DNA of 64,000 nucleotides from JBGAJN01 sp044224905 (lineage in GTDB: Bacteria; Verrucomicrobiota; Verrucomicrobiia; Limisphaerales; JBGAJN01): assembly GCA_044224905.1 (NCBI GenBank), contig JBGAJN010000001.1:124001-188000 (forward strand). Direction: 5' to 3'. Positions 24,800 to 33,480 of this stretch are shown piece by piece; position 1 is the first letter of the stretch; each line of letters opens with the position of its first letter. Under the pieces are notes generated by a model that saw nothing but the letters and a program-made list of their open reading frames with translations, ran no database searches and was not told the origin of the DNA. The position numbers were made by a program, and so were the translations under genes.

Positions 24800-25444
24800 A
24801 TGGCAAAGCAAAATTCCTGGATCGACGTCTCCGTTCCCATCCGCAATGGCATGCACCATTGGCCGGGCGATCCGCCGCCGTTCATCACGAACCATGTGAG
24901 CACCAAGAAAGGCGACGTGTGCAACGTCTCTGCGATCTACACCAGCTCCCACATGGGCACGCACATGGACGCACCGCTGCATTTCCTCCCCGACACCAAA
25001 ACCATGGACGACCTCCCGTGGGACGCCGTCATCGGCCCCGCGCGTGTCGTGGAGATCAAAGACAAGGAAGCCATCAAGCCCGCCGAGTTGAAGAAGCTCA
25101 AGCCGCGCCGGGGCGAGCGCCTCCTCTTCAAGACGCGCAACTCCGCCGGGAGCTGGAAGAAGCCCGAGTTCGACAAGGACTTCATCTACATCGCCAAGGA
25201 AGGCGCGCAATACCTCGTGGACTGTGGCGTTCGCACGGTGGGCGTCGATTACCTCAGCGTGGGCGGCTTTTACAAAGACGGCATCCCCACGCACCACATC
25301 CTGCTCGGCGCCGAAGTGTGGATCATCGAGGGCCTGAACTTCGAGCACGTGAAACCCGGCAACTACGACCTCATCTGCCTCCCCATCAAGTTCGCCAACG
25401 GCGACGGCGCGCCGTCACGGTGTTTGATTAAGAAGCGCGGTTAG
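24800..25444 (+). CDS. cyclase-family / kynurenine formamidase-like hydrolase
   Basis: 214 residues with the metal-binding HMGTHMDAPLHF (51-62), the signature of the cyclase/KynB family, metal-dependent amidohydrolases or lactonases. PGDPPPF and VGVDYLSVGG are also typical. With the adjacent sugar dehydrogenase it could be a lactonase opening the oxidised sugar, but kynurenine formamidase and other cyclic substrates cannot be excluded. ATG at 24800; a stem-loop repeat ends 14 bp upstream. Confidence 0.85.
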   Translation: MAKQNSWIDVSVPIRNGMHHWPGDPPPFITNHVSTKKGDVCNVSAIYTSSHMGTHMDAPLHFLPDTKTMDDLPWDAVIGPARVVEIKDKEAIKPAELKKLKPRRGERLLFKTRNSAGSWKKPEFDKDFIYIAKEGAQYLVDCGVRTVGVDYLSVGGFYKDGIPTHHILLGAEVWIIEGLNFEHVKPGNYDLICLPIKFANGDGAPSRCLIKKRG

Positions 25445-25555
25445 GAACCGAAGCTGCCCCCCGCCCCAATCGGCTCCTATTCGGAGGCCACCGCGCTAAG
25501 GCGGTTCAGCTTTTCCTTCGCGTCTCGGCGCTTGGGCGTCAATATTCGTCGCGTC

Positions 25556-26533
<978 letters not shown>

Positions 26534-26851
26534 GGGATGAGCTTTTCTTGGTGTGAGTCAGATGTCGAGCAGTAGCAAGAGGGCTAGGGTATCGCCTGCT
26601 TGCGTGGAATCCTCAACCCGAAGTTATTCCCGCGAAACACGCAAAGCACTCGAAACTGGAAGGCAAAGAAAACGGAGCTGCAAATAAATTGAGTAGGGCC
26701 GGAATGGAAACCGGAATCATCTGCTTTCGCGTCGATTCGCGTGTTTCGCGGGCACGACTTCTTCAGCGGAAAACTCCGCGGGAGAAACCCAACCACGAGA
26801 TTCATCGCCACAACACGAATCGCTGGTCGTGCAAGATTCGCAGCCCGGAGG
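26534..26851. other. 318-bp gene-free spacer with perfect 14-bp inverted repeat
   Basis: Between the ABC gene start and the dnaA stop no convincing gene is present. CCCGCGAAACACGC (26629-26642) is mirrored exactly by GCGTGTTTCGCGGG (26739-26752), with AAGT-like flanks also partly shared; the arms are 96 bp apart. The repeat could form a stem-loop downstream of dnaA. No T-tract follows. Confidence 0.6.
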
Positions 26852-28228
26852 TCAGCGCTTCAACTGGGTCTCGAGATAGGTGACGACCTGGCGAACGTTC
26901 GTATCGACGGACATCCGGTCTTTCACCAGGCGGCACGCGTGCAACACGGTGCCGTGATCGCGTCCACCGAAGGCTTCGCCAATGGTGTTGAGCGAGCTCT
27001 CGGTCATCTGCCGCGCGAGGAACATGGCGATCTGCCGCGGGAACGCGATGTTCTCGGGGCGACGTTTGCTGGTCATGTCGGCGAGGCGGATGTCGAAGTG
27101 TTCGGCGACCTTGCGCTGGATGCTGTCGATGCTGAGGAGGAAGCGGCCTTCCTCGTGGAGAATTTCGCGGAGCAAGGTTTCGACGACGTCGACGGTGAGC
27201 TTGCGGCCAGTGAGCGTGGCGTAGGAGGCGACGCGGATGAGCGCGCCTTCAAGGCGACGGATGTTCGCGCGAATGCGGTGCGCGAGGAAGTTCATCACGT
27301 CATCAGGGAGGTCGACGTTGAGGGACTTCTGTTTCTTGCGGAGAATCGCGAGACGGGTTTCCACGTCGGGCGGTTGCATGTCGGTAACGAGACCCCATTC
27401 GAAACGCGAGACGAGGCGGTGTTCGAGATTTTGGATTTCGCTCGCGGGCCGATCACAGGTGAGGACGATCTGTTTGTGCGATTCGTGGAGGGCGTTGAAG
27501 GTGTGGAAGAATTCTTCCTGAATGCGTTCCTTGCCGGCGAGGAACTGGATGTCATCGATCAACAGGACGTCGGTCTGCCGATATTTTTTACGGAAGCGCG
27601 CGAGGTTGTTGTTCTGAATGCCGTCGATGTACTCGTTGGTGAATTTCTCGGAGGAAACGTACGCGACGCGCGCGCCCTTCTTGTGATCCGCGACATATTG
27701 ACCAATCGCGTGCAGCAAATGCGTTTTGCCCAAACCGACGCCGCCGTAAAGGAACAGCGGGTTGTAGGATTTGCCGGGCGATTGCGCGACGGCCAACGCC
27801 GCCGCGTGCGCGAAGGTGTTGTTGTTGCCGACGACGAAGGTGTCAAAGGTGTTCTTGGGATTGAACGAGAGTTCGCGCTCCGTCGAGCGATCGTTCGGCG
27901 CGTGGTCTTCCTTCGCGGCTGCAACCTTGGGCCGTGACTTGGTTGCGGGAGCAACCGCGGGAGCCGGAGCCGCAACTGCGGTGGACACTTGGAACTTCAC
28001 CTTGAACGTCCGACCACTCGCGTGAGTGACGACGTCCTGGATGAGTCCGAGATAATTGTCCGTCAGCCAGACCTCGCAAAAGTCGTTACCGACTTCGAGC
28101 GTCAGATGATCGCCATCCACGCCCAGCGCGCGGATCGGGGAAAACCAGAGATTAAAGATATCTGGCTTAAGCATCGAACGGAGCATTTCCTGCGAGGAAG
28201 CCCAAATTTGTTCAGCATTCTGTTGCAT
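26852..28228 (-). CDS. dnaA: chromosomal replication initiator DnaA
   Basis: 458 residues from ATG 28228; a GTG at 28234 is also possible. Domain I (about 1-85) is followed by a short Ala/Pro-rich linker, an AAA+ domain (LYGGVGLGKTHLL Walker A, VLLIDDIQFLAGK Walker B), and domain IV with GRDHGTVLHACRLV, which contacts DnaA boxes. It binds ATP and opens the origin. The upstream 700-bp region carries DnaA-box-like sites. dnaN is not adjacent; PII follows upstream instead. Confidence 0.98.
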   Translation of the reverse strand: MQQNAEQIWASSQEMLRSMLKPDIFNLWFSPIRALGVDGDHLTLEVGNDFCEVWLTDNYLGLIQDVVTHASGRTFKVKFQVSTAVAAPAPAVAPATKSRPKVAAAKEDHAPNDRSTERELSFNPKNTFDTFVVGNNNTFAHAAALAVAQSPGKSYNPLFLYGGVGLGKTHLLHAIGQYVADHKKGARVAYVSSEKFTNEYIDGIQNNNLARFRKKYRQTDVLLIDDIQFLAGKERIQEEFFHTFNALHESHKQIVLTCDRPASEIQNLEHRLVSRFEWGLVTDMQPPDVETRLAILRKKQKSLNVDLPDDVMNFLAHRIRANIRRLEGALIRVASYATLTGRKLTVDVVETLLREILHEEGRFLLSIDSIQRKVAEHFDIRLADMTSKRRPENIAFPRQIAMFLARQMTESSLNTIGEAFGGRDHGTVLHACRLVKDRMSVDTNVRQVVTYLETQLKR

Positions 28229-28273
28229 TTCCACGTCGTCCCAAAAATTCGTTTTCCGACACTTTATTCACTT

Positions 28274-28288
28274 GACCTGATTCAGGTC
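28274..28288 (-). promoter_or_regulatory. perfect 15-bp palindrome upstream of dnaA
   Basis: GACCTGATTCAGGTC is a perfect palindrome around one central base, 46 bp upstream of the chosen dnaA ATG and next to TTATTCACT. Such symmetry suggests a dimeric regulator site or replication-control element. No known binding protein can be assigned from the sequence. Confidence 0.4.
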
Positions 28289-28550
28289 CGTCTCGCGCAG
28301 TCCCGTCATCATTTCTGGCGCCCCAAAAACCGTCCGAAATCTCTTCGCATCATCAGGGAGGGCTACCCTCTCTGGCAATTTGCAAATCTGAAAAACCGCA
28401 AATCGCTCAACATCAACAAGAAAGAACCGATTCAAAACTCACTGATCCGGATTCCCCGCCACTGAGACTGCCACCAACAAACCTGCGGTTGTTTTCCGCG
28501 CGAACTCTTAAGACATCCGTGAATGACAAGGAAGGGAAACATATTAACTG

Positions 28551-28671
28551 TTATTCACGAGTTATACACAACGGCTGTTTTCCCCGATTTTCTGAACAAA
28601 GTGACAATTTCGTGGCAAAAATGGGCGCGCCAACACGCATCGCGTCGGACAAACTTTTTTACTTTTCCACA
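28551..28671 (+). promoter_or_regulatory. cluster of DnaA-box-like sites
   Basis: Three sites in 121 bp: TTATTCACG (28551-28559), TTATACACA (28562-28570) and TTTTCCACA (28663-28671). The first two are separated by only two bases and point in the same direction. The second is a perfect TTATNCACA match. Confidence 0.6.
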
Positions 28672-28938
28672 TCGCGATTCACCGGCGGATTTCGAGGGAG
28701 AAAAAGCAGCCGCAACGAGATGGTTTTCACCGAAGAATTTCTGAATTCCATAAGTCGCCCGGGACGATAACCCAGAGCAGAACGAATCGATGGATACCGC
28801 GAAGAGATCGGAGCACGGCGGCATGCTATAAGTTTCGGGAAAATTCAAGCCGCGTGCTTGCTTAAGCGTACTCATGCGCTAGTCGTCAGTAGGAATGTAC
28901 AGACAAAATCCTTTGCGCTTTATTGCGCCGGGAAAAAC

Positions 28939-29277
28939 TTAGACCGCTTGGTCGCCGGTTTCTTGGGTCCGGATGCGGGTCGCACCTTCGATCGGCAGGA
29001 CGAAAACTTTTCCGTCACCGATTTTGCCAGTCTTGGCGGCCTTGATGATGGCATCTACAGCGGCCGTGACTTGATTATCCGCCAGCACGAGTTCGAGTTT
29101 AATCTTGGGGAGAAAATCCACCGTGTATTCACTGCCGCGATAAATTTCCGTGTGCCCCTTTTGGCGGCCGAAGCCTTTAACTTCAGACACTGTCATGCCT
29201 TCGATGCCAATGCTGGTTAACGCTTCTTTGACCTCTTCCAATTTGAAGGGTTTGATGATGGCCTCAATTTTTTTCAT
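28939..29277 (-). CDS. glnB: nitrogen regulatory protein P-II
   Basis: 112 residues, standard length. Forms a trimer that reads 2-oxoglutarate and ATP/ADP and controls nitrogen uptake and glutamine synthetase. The T-loop holds Tyr51 in YRGSEYTV, the classic uridylylation site, after GFGRQKGHTEIYRG. Starts MKKIEAIIKPFKLEEV. GlnB and GlnK cannot be told apart here; no amtB is adjacent, favouring a GlnB role. A 10-bp palindrome (AAACATGTTT, 29315-29324) lies 38 bp upstream. Confidence 0.96.
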   Translation of the reverse strand: MKKIEAIIKPFKLEEVKEALTSIGIEGMTVSEVKGFGRQKGHTEIYRGSEYTVDFLPKIKLELVLADNQVTAAVDAIIKAAKTGKIGDGKVFVLPIEGATRIRTQETGDQAV

Positions 29278-29673
29278 GACGAGGAAGCGATACTAGCCGC
29301 CGACCTCCGGCTGTAAACATGTTTTTCGAGAAATGAAATCTGCCACGCTAGATCGTGATTCCGGCAGGCGCTTCCCCGATTTTGTTTCGACGAGATCTCA
29401 GAAAAACCACGCATCGCGAAGCCGCCGCACGCGATCCGAGCAAAACAACCAATGCTTATTCCAAGTATCGGCCACACCACTATCGTAAGAATTTCTTTCC
29501 ACCCACTTGACACCAAGATCACGCAGTGGTTAACTCAACTCGAAGTAAGCAAAGATTTCGGGCAGTTAGATAAAATTGTTCTTTGATTGCCCAACAGATT
29601 TCGGTCCGGGCTAGTTACAGGCTCAGATCGAGAATCCCCTAAGCCTACTTGTGTAACTTATTCCGTATATTCC
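29278..29673. other. gene-free region with possible plus-strand transcript
   Basis: No coding frame with recognisable features. The near end should carry the PII promoter (minus strand; palindrome AAACATGTTT at 29315-29324). On the plus strand the region ends in a strong intrinsic terminator (29674-29719) although no plus-strand gene is seen, so a small RNA may be encoded here. A TAAAAT element at 29571-29576 is a weak candidate -10. Confidence 0.4.
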
Positions 29674-29719
29674 ACGGGCTCGTTCGTCATCCCCTGACTG
29701 ACGAGCCCGTTTTTATTTT
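29674..29719 (+). terminator. intrinsic terminator, plus strand
   Basis: ACGGGCTCGT (29674-29683) pairs perfectly with ACGAGCCCGT (29701-29710), followed by TTTTTATTTT. The T-run is only on the plus strand, so it stops plus-strand transcription; it overlaps the stop codon of cmk, encoded on the other strand. Confidence 0.8.
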
Positions 29720-30486
29720 CTCCGACGAGTTTCGTTGTCGGCGATCAAGCGATTCAACTCAGCCAAAATCTTCTGGCACGTCTCCTCCACCGTCAGTCCG
29801 GCATTGTTGATGATCCGCGCGCCCAACGGCACCATCAATGGCGCCGCCGCACGTTGGCTGTCGCGATGATCGCGTTCACGCAAATCCTCCACCTGTCCCT
29901 GACCAGCACGCCGACGAGCCCGTTCCTCCGGCGGCGCATCAAGGAAGAATTTGTAATCCGTGTCCGGGAAGACATTCGTGCCGATGTCACGCCCCTCCAT
30001 CACCAAGTTGCCAAAAGCTCGGCACTCACGCTGGGTATTTTTCATCCAACGGCGCACCGCCGGCACTGCCGCAACCTTCGAAGCGGCGGCTGAGATTTCT
30101 GGAGAACGAATTTCTGCGACCGGATCGTGCCCGTCGACCAACAGACGCACCGCATTATCCACACACGTGAGCTTTGTTTTCCAACGTCGACAGGCTGCCC
30201 CGATCGCCCGCGCATCATTCACGTCCACACCTTTCCGCAGGCAGTGCCACGCCAGCGTGCGGTACATCGCTCCGGTGTCCACATAGAGAAACCCCAACTC
30301 CTTCGCCAACGCACGCGCTGTGCTGCTTTTGCCACTCGCACCCGGACCGTCGATCGCGACGACGACGTGAGTGTGAGCCGGTTGGGACGACATGTCGGAA
30401 GATTGCACGCGGCGAAGATTTTCTGTCAGCCGGAAACTCGTGGAAAAATCACTGACTAGAGTGCTGAGTTGCTCAAGCAAAGACAT
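29713..30486 (-). CDS. cmk: cytidylate kinase (canonical copy)
   Basis: 257 residues from ATG 30486, or 226 from ATG 30393, which would remove a non-conserved 31-residue extension. Phosphorylates CMP/dCMP. P-loop AIDGPGASGKSSTA, then LYVDTGAMYR, VMEGRDIGTNVFPD, and RERDHRDSQRAAAPL, which keeps the two arginines and Pro-Leu of the NMP-binding/lid region. With the longer start it overlaps the upstream cmk-like gene by 14 bp; both follow aroA, a common context for cmk. Confidence 0.93.
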   Translation of the reverse strand: MSLLEQLSTLVSDFSTSFRLTENLRRVQSSDMSSQPAHTHVVVAIDGPGASGKSSTARALAKELGFLYVDTGAMYRTLAWHCLRKGVDVNDARAIGAACRRWKTKLTCVDNAVRLLVDGHDPVAEIRSPEISAAASKVAAVPAVRRWMKNTQRECRAFGNLVMEGRDIGTNVFPDTDYKFFLDAPPEERARRRAGQGQVEDLRERDHRDSQRAAAPLMVPLGARIINNAGLTVEETCQKILAELNRLIADNETRRRK

Positions 30487-31156
30487 CTGGCGCGCGCTCG
30501 CGCAAGATTTTCAAAAGCTCCTGCAACGTGTCCTCAACCTTATGCTGCGAAGTATCGATGATTTCCGCATCTGCAGCGGGCAGGTTCAAATCCTTGTCCA
30601 ACTCATCGCGACGCGCCTGGTCGCCTCCGTAGCCGGCCCGTTCAAGGCGACGATGCCGGATGGTTTCGTCTGCCGTGAGGAAAAATTTGAACGGCGTCTC
30701 TCGGAAAATCCGCGTGCCGATGTCGCGCCCATCCATCACGAGGCTGCCAAACTCCGCGCAGCCGCGCTGGAACGGCAACATCCATTCGCGCACCGCTGGC
30801 ACGTGCGAAACGAGCGCAACTTTGTTCGCCACTTCGGGCGCACGCAATTCGGCCAGCGGCCGGTAACCATCCACGAGCACGCACAACTCTCCTTCAGTCG
30901 AGACCAGTTTTACCGGCCAGGAAGTGCAGGCTCGCGCGACCGCGGCGGACTGCTCGGCGGATAGATGATCCATTTTCTCTGCCGGAAAAACGCCCGTACG
31001 CAAGCAATACCAAGTCAGGGCGCGATACATCACACCGGTGTCGACGTGCAGGAAGCCGACGCGACGCGCCAACTCGCGCGACACCGAGCCTTTGCCCGTG
31101 GCGCTAGGACCGTCGATGGCGATGACGATGGGGGTTTTCAAGTTAACAGATGGCAA
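30473..31156 (-). CDS. cytidylate kinase-like protein, diverged paralogue
   Basis: 227 residues. No ATG precedes the P-loop; TTG at 31156 (or 31141) must start it. P-loop AIDGPSATGKGSVS, HVDTGVMYRALTW and VMDGRDIGT are intact, so nucleotide and CMP-like binding seem possible. The lid differs: the RDxxDxxRxxxPL motif of Cmk is replaced by RRDELDKDLNLPAADAE, losing the second Arg. It may therefore bind a different substrate or have lower activity. It begins 10 bp after the aroA stop and overlaps the canonical cmk, so it is an old tandem duplication. Confidence 0.85.
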   Translation of the reverse strand: MPSVNLKTPIVIAIDGPSATGKGSVSRELARRVGFLHVDTGVMYRALTWYCLRTGVFPAEKMDHLSAEQSAAVARACTSWPVKLVSTEGELCVLVDGYRPLAELRAPEVANKVALVSHVPAVREWMLPFQRGCAEFGSLVMDGRDIGTRIFRETPFKFFLTADETIRHRRLERAGYGGDQARRDELDKDLNLPAADAEIIDTSQHKVEDTLQELLKILRERAPDVFA

Positions 31157-31166
31157 CTGCCGTCAC

Positions 31167-32513
31167 TCATTCCGCAAAAAGTTCATCCATTCCCAATTTG
31201 CGTCCGCTACGCCCATCGCGAATCTCCACTCCGAGACCGTGCGGAGGCGGCGCCGCGAGTTTCTGGAAAAAATTCGGGAACGTCTTCTTCACACAGGAAG
31301 GATTTTTGATTTTGATCCCCGGCACTTTCAAGCCCAGAACCGCGAAACACATCGCCATCCGGTGATCGTTGTAAGTCTCGATCTCGGCTCCGTGGAGCCT
31401 ATTCTCGGAAGGAAACACAGTCAGCGTGTCGCCTTGTTCAAGGACTTCTGCACCACACTTGGTCAACTCGGTTCGTAAGGCTTCAACGCGTTCGCATTCT
31501 TGAACTCGAAGCCTCCCCAAGTCGGTGAAGTGAAGAGCCAAACTGCTGAAGGGGGCCAACACGATTGCCGTCATGATGCTGTCCGCTAAATCGGTTTGTC
31601 GTGAAATCTCATTAGGAGGCGACAAAAACATCGTAAACTTCTCATCAGCCTGCCACCCCGAGTTGGGCCACCCGACAACGCTGACGCAAGAGAATTGGTG
31701 CAACTCACGAGGCGTAAACTCGCGCCCATCGGTCAGCTTTTCAGGAACTGGCGTGAGTTGGCGCGACGGTGCCAGGCGCGAAGCAGCCCAAAAATAGCTG
31801 CCACTCGACGCGTCGGGTTCAATATGGAATCGGCCTTTGCGCGCGGGAAAACTGAAAATCAAAGCTTTCGTCATCGCCACGTATGGCGACTCCTCCGCAT
31901 TTTCTCCGACAATTTCCACCTGCCATCTTCCTACCTTCGCACACAAAACGAGGGCGCTCGCAAACTGCGAACTCGCTTCGATACTGACGCGACATTTGCC
32001 CGGACGCGGGCCAGCCCCGTGGATCAACGCTGGCAACTTGTCGTTCGTCGAGTCGATGCGATAGCCAAGATCGCGCAACGCTTGAAACAGCGCAGCTTGC
32101 GGGCGTTCGTGCATGCGCGGCACGCCGTGCAAACGGTAAACACCTTCGCCGAGGCAGACCATCGCCGCGAGAAAGCGCGCCGCGGTGCCGGCGTTGCCGA
32201 CGAATAATTCCAAGGGTTGTTCCGCACTTCCGCCGCGCGGGACTTTGCCGCCGAGACCGTAAACCGTGATCGTGCGATTGCACGTCTCGTCGGGATCGGG
32301 AGCGACGTTCACCATGAAGCCGAGTTCCTGCAAACACTCGACCATCACTTGCGTGTCCTCACTCCACAACGCGCCCGTCAGCACCGTCTCGCCGTCCGCC
32401 AGCGCCGCCAGCACGAGAGCTCGGTTGGTGATGCTCTTGGAGCCCGGCACGGTGATCTCCGCACGCACTGGCGCGGTGAGGGGAACGATTTCGATAAGAT
32501 CGGGAAGCGGCAT
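31167..32513 (-). CDS. aroA: 3-phosphoshikimate 1-carboxyvinyltransferase (EPSP synthase)
   Basis: 448 residues from ATG 32513, which leaves a normal lead-in to PGSKSITNRALVLAAL; in-frame starts further up at 32570 (ATG) and 32594 (TTG) would overlap the prephenate dehydrogenase gene. Joins shikimate-3-phosphate and PEP. Other landmarks: LFVGNAGTAARFLAA, RMHERPQAALFQAL, YNDHRMAMCFAVLGL. The mid-region is somewhat longer than in E. coli AroA. Same-strand order is tyrA-aroA-cmk-like-cmk, a classic aromatic supercluster context. Confidence 0.95.
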   Translation of the reverse strand: MPLPDLIEIVPLTAPVRAEITVPGSKSITNRALVLAALADGETVLTGALWSEDTQVMVECLQELGFMVNVAPDPDETCNRTITVYGLGGKVPRGGSAEQPLELFVGNAGTAARFLAAMVCLGEGVYRLHGVPRMHERPQAALFQALRDLGYRIDSTNDKLPALIHGAGPRPGKCRVSIEASSQFASALVLCAKVGRWQVEIVGENAEESPYVAMTKALIFSFPARKGRFHIEPDASSGSYFWAASRLAPSRQLTPVPEKLTDGREFTPRELHQFSCVSVVGWPNSGWQADEKFTMFLSPPNEISRQTDLADSIMTAIVLAPFSSLALHFTDLGRLRVQECERVEALRTELTKCGAEVLEQGDTLTVFPSENRLHGAEIETYNDHRMAMCFAVLGLKVPGIKIKNPSCVKKTFPNFFQKLAAPPPHGLGVEIRDGRSGRKLGMDELFAE

Positions 32514-32535
32514 CGCAGGAAAAACAATCCTCAAC

Positions 32536-33414
32536 TCATTCCGGTGAATTGCCCTGACCGATCCACGCATCGCGGCGCTGCTTGGCCTTTTCAAAAAATT
32601 CTTCGATCACGCGAACCTCGCCTTTTTCCAGCGCGAGTTGAAATTCCTGCAAGTCCTCAATGAACACGCCAAGCACGCGCGCGAGCTTTTGGCGGTTGGC
32701 GAGCGCGATATCGCGCCACATTTCAGGCGAGCCCGATGCAATTCGCGTCGTGTCCCGGAATCCATTCGCGCACAGAAGCGCCTGCTCCTTTGGATGCGCC
32801 GGACTGAGGACGTAGTTCGCCAGTTCGGCGGCAACGACGTGGGGCAAGTGGCTGCAACGACTCACAAAATCATCGTGCAAATCAGCAGTAAGCCGAATCG
32901 TTCGCGCACCGACGGACTGCCAGAGCTCTTCGACTTTCTTGAGGGCGCTGGCGTTGGAACGCGGTGTCGGAGTCAGAATGCAGATGGCCTTCTCAAACAA
33001 ATCCGCGCGCGCAGCCTTCGGCCCGGTTTGCTCCGAGCCGGCCATGGGATGACTTCCGATAAAATGTGCGCCAGCTTCAGCAACGATCTGCTCCAACTCG
33101 CTCACCACACTCCCCTTCACGCTGCCGACATCGGTGACGATTGCGCCGCGTTTTAAGTGAGGGAGAAGTTGAACGGTGATTTCGCGCATCTGCGCGAGCG
33201 GGGTGCAGAGAACGATCAAATCCGCGTCTTTGACGATCGGCGCAAGTTCGCGTGAGGCGGCGTGAACGACGCCAAGTTGCTCGCATTCCTTGATGCTAGC
33301 CGAGCGCCGGACGAAGCCTTCCACTCGCGACGCGAGTTTGCGCTGCTTGATCGCCAGCCCCAGTGAGCCGCCGAGCAAACCCACGCCAATGAGGCTGATT
33401 TTCGACCAATGCAC
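32536..33414 (-). CDS. tyrA: prephenate dehydrogenase
   Basis: 292 residues if started at GTG 33414; TTG 33435 would place the start in a heptamer array and add seven residues. Oxidatively decarboxylates prephenate to 4-hydroxyphenylpyruvate for tyrosine. NAD site ISLIGVGLLGGSLGLAIK, then IGSHPMAGSEQTGPKAARADLF, the prephenate-binding signature with the conserved His. The C-terminal helical region (GFRDTTRIASGSPEMWRDI) fits the family. No ACT domain or chorismate mutase fused. aroA starts 22 bp downstream. Confidence 0.92.
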   Translation of the reverse strand: MHWSKISLIGVGLLGGSLGLAIKQRKLASRVEGFVRRSASIKECEQLGVVHAASRELAPIVKDADLIVLCTPLAQMREITVQLLPHLKRGAIVTDVGSVKGSVVSELEQIVAEAGAHFIGSHPMAGSEQTGPKAARADLFEKAICILTPTPRSNASALKKVEELWQSVGARTIRLTADLHDDFVSRCSHLPHVVAAELANYVLSPAHPKEQALLCANGFRDTTRIASGSPEMWRDIALANRQKLARVLGVFIEDLQEFQLALEKGEVRVIEEFFEKAKQRRDAWIGQGNSPE

Positions 33415-33421
33415 CGCGAGA

Positions 33422-33449
33422 GTTTCGGGTTTCAAGTTTCAGGTTTCAA
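33422..33449 (+). repeat. four tandem heptamers GTTTC(A/G)(A/G)
   Basis: Consecutive units gtttcgg, gtttcaa, gtttcag and gtttcaa, just upstream of or overlapping the tyrA 5' end. The unit resembles the GATTCNG heptamers that flank the 20639-21072 cassette, suggesting one class of short repeats in this genome. Confidence 0.8.
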
Positions 33450-33480
33450 GCGGCAAGTTATCGAAGCACGTGCTCGCGCT

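Larger units (their letters stand above)
28235..28938. other. candidate oriC / dnaA regulatory region
   Basis: A 704-bp gene-free stretch upstream of dnaA, locally AT-rich for this genome. It contains TTATACACA (28562-28570), a perfect TTATNCACA DnaA box; TTATTCACG (28551-28559), eight of nine matches; TTTTCCACA (28663-28671), matching TT(A/T)TNCACA; and TTATTCACT (28264-28272), a weaker site. T- and A-runs near 28655-28668 could aid unwinding. GC skew and box clustering over a wider region were not computed. Origins beside dnaA are common, which supports the idea; location remains inferred. Confidence 0.5.

Noticed and set aside
29713..31156. The two cmk genes as one frameshifted gene
   Set aside because: Each has its own full P-loop, NMP-binding and GRDIGT segments, so they are complete paralogues.
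31150..31170. ATGA overlap as start of the cmk-like gene after aroA
   Set aside because: The ATG is in a different frame and reaches TGA after ten codons; TTG at 31156 is the only workable start.
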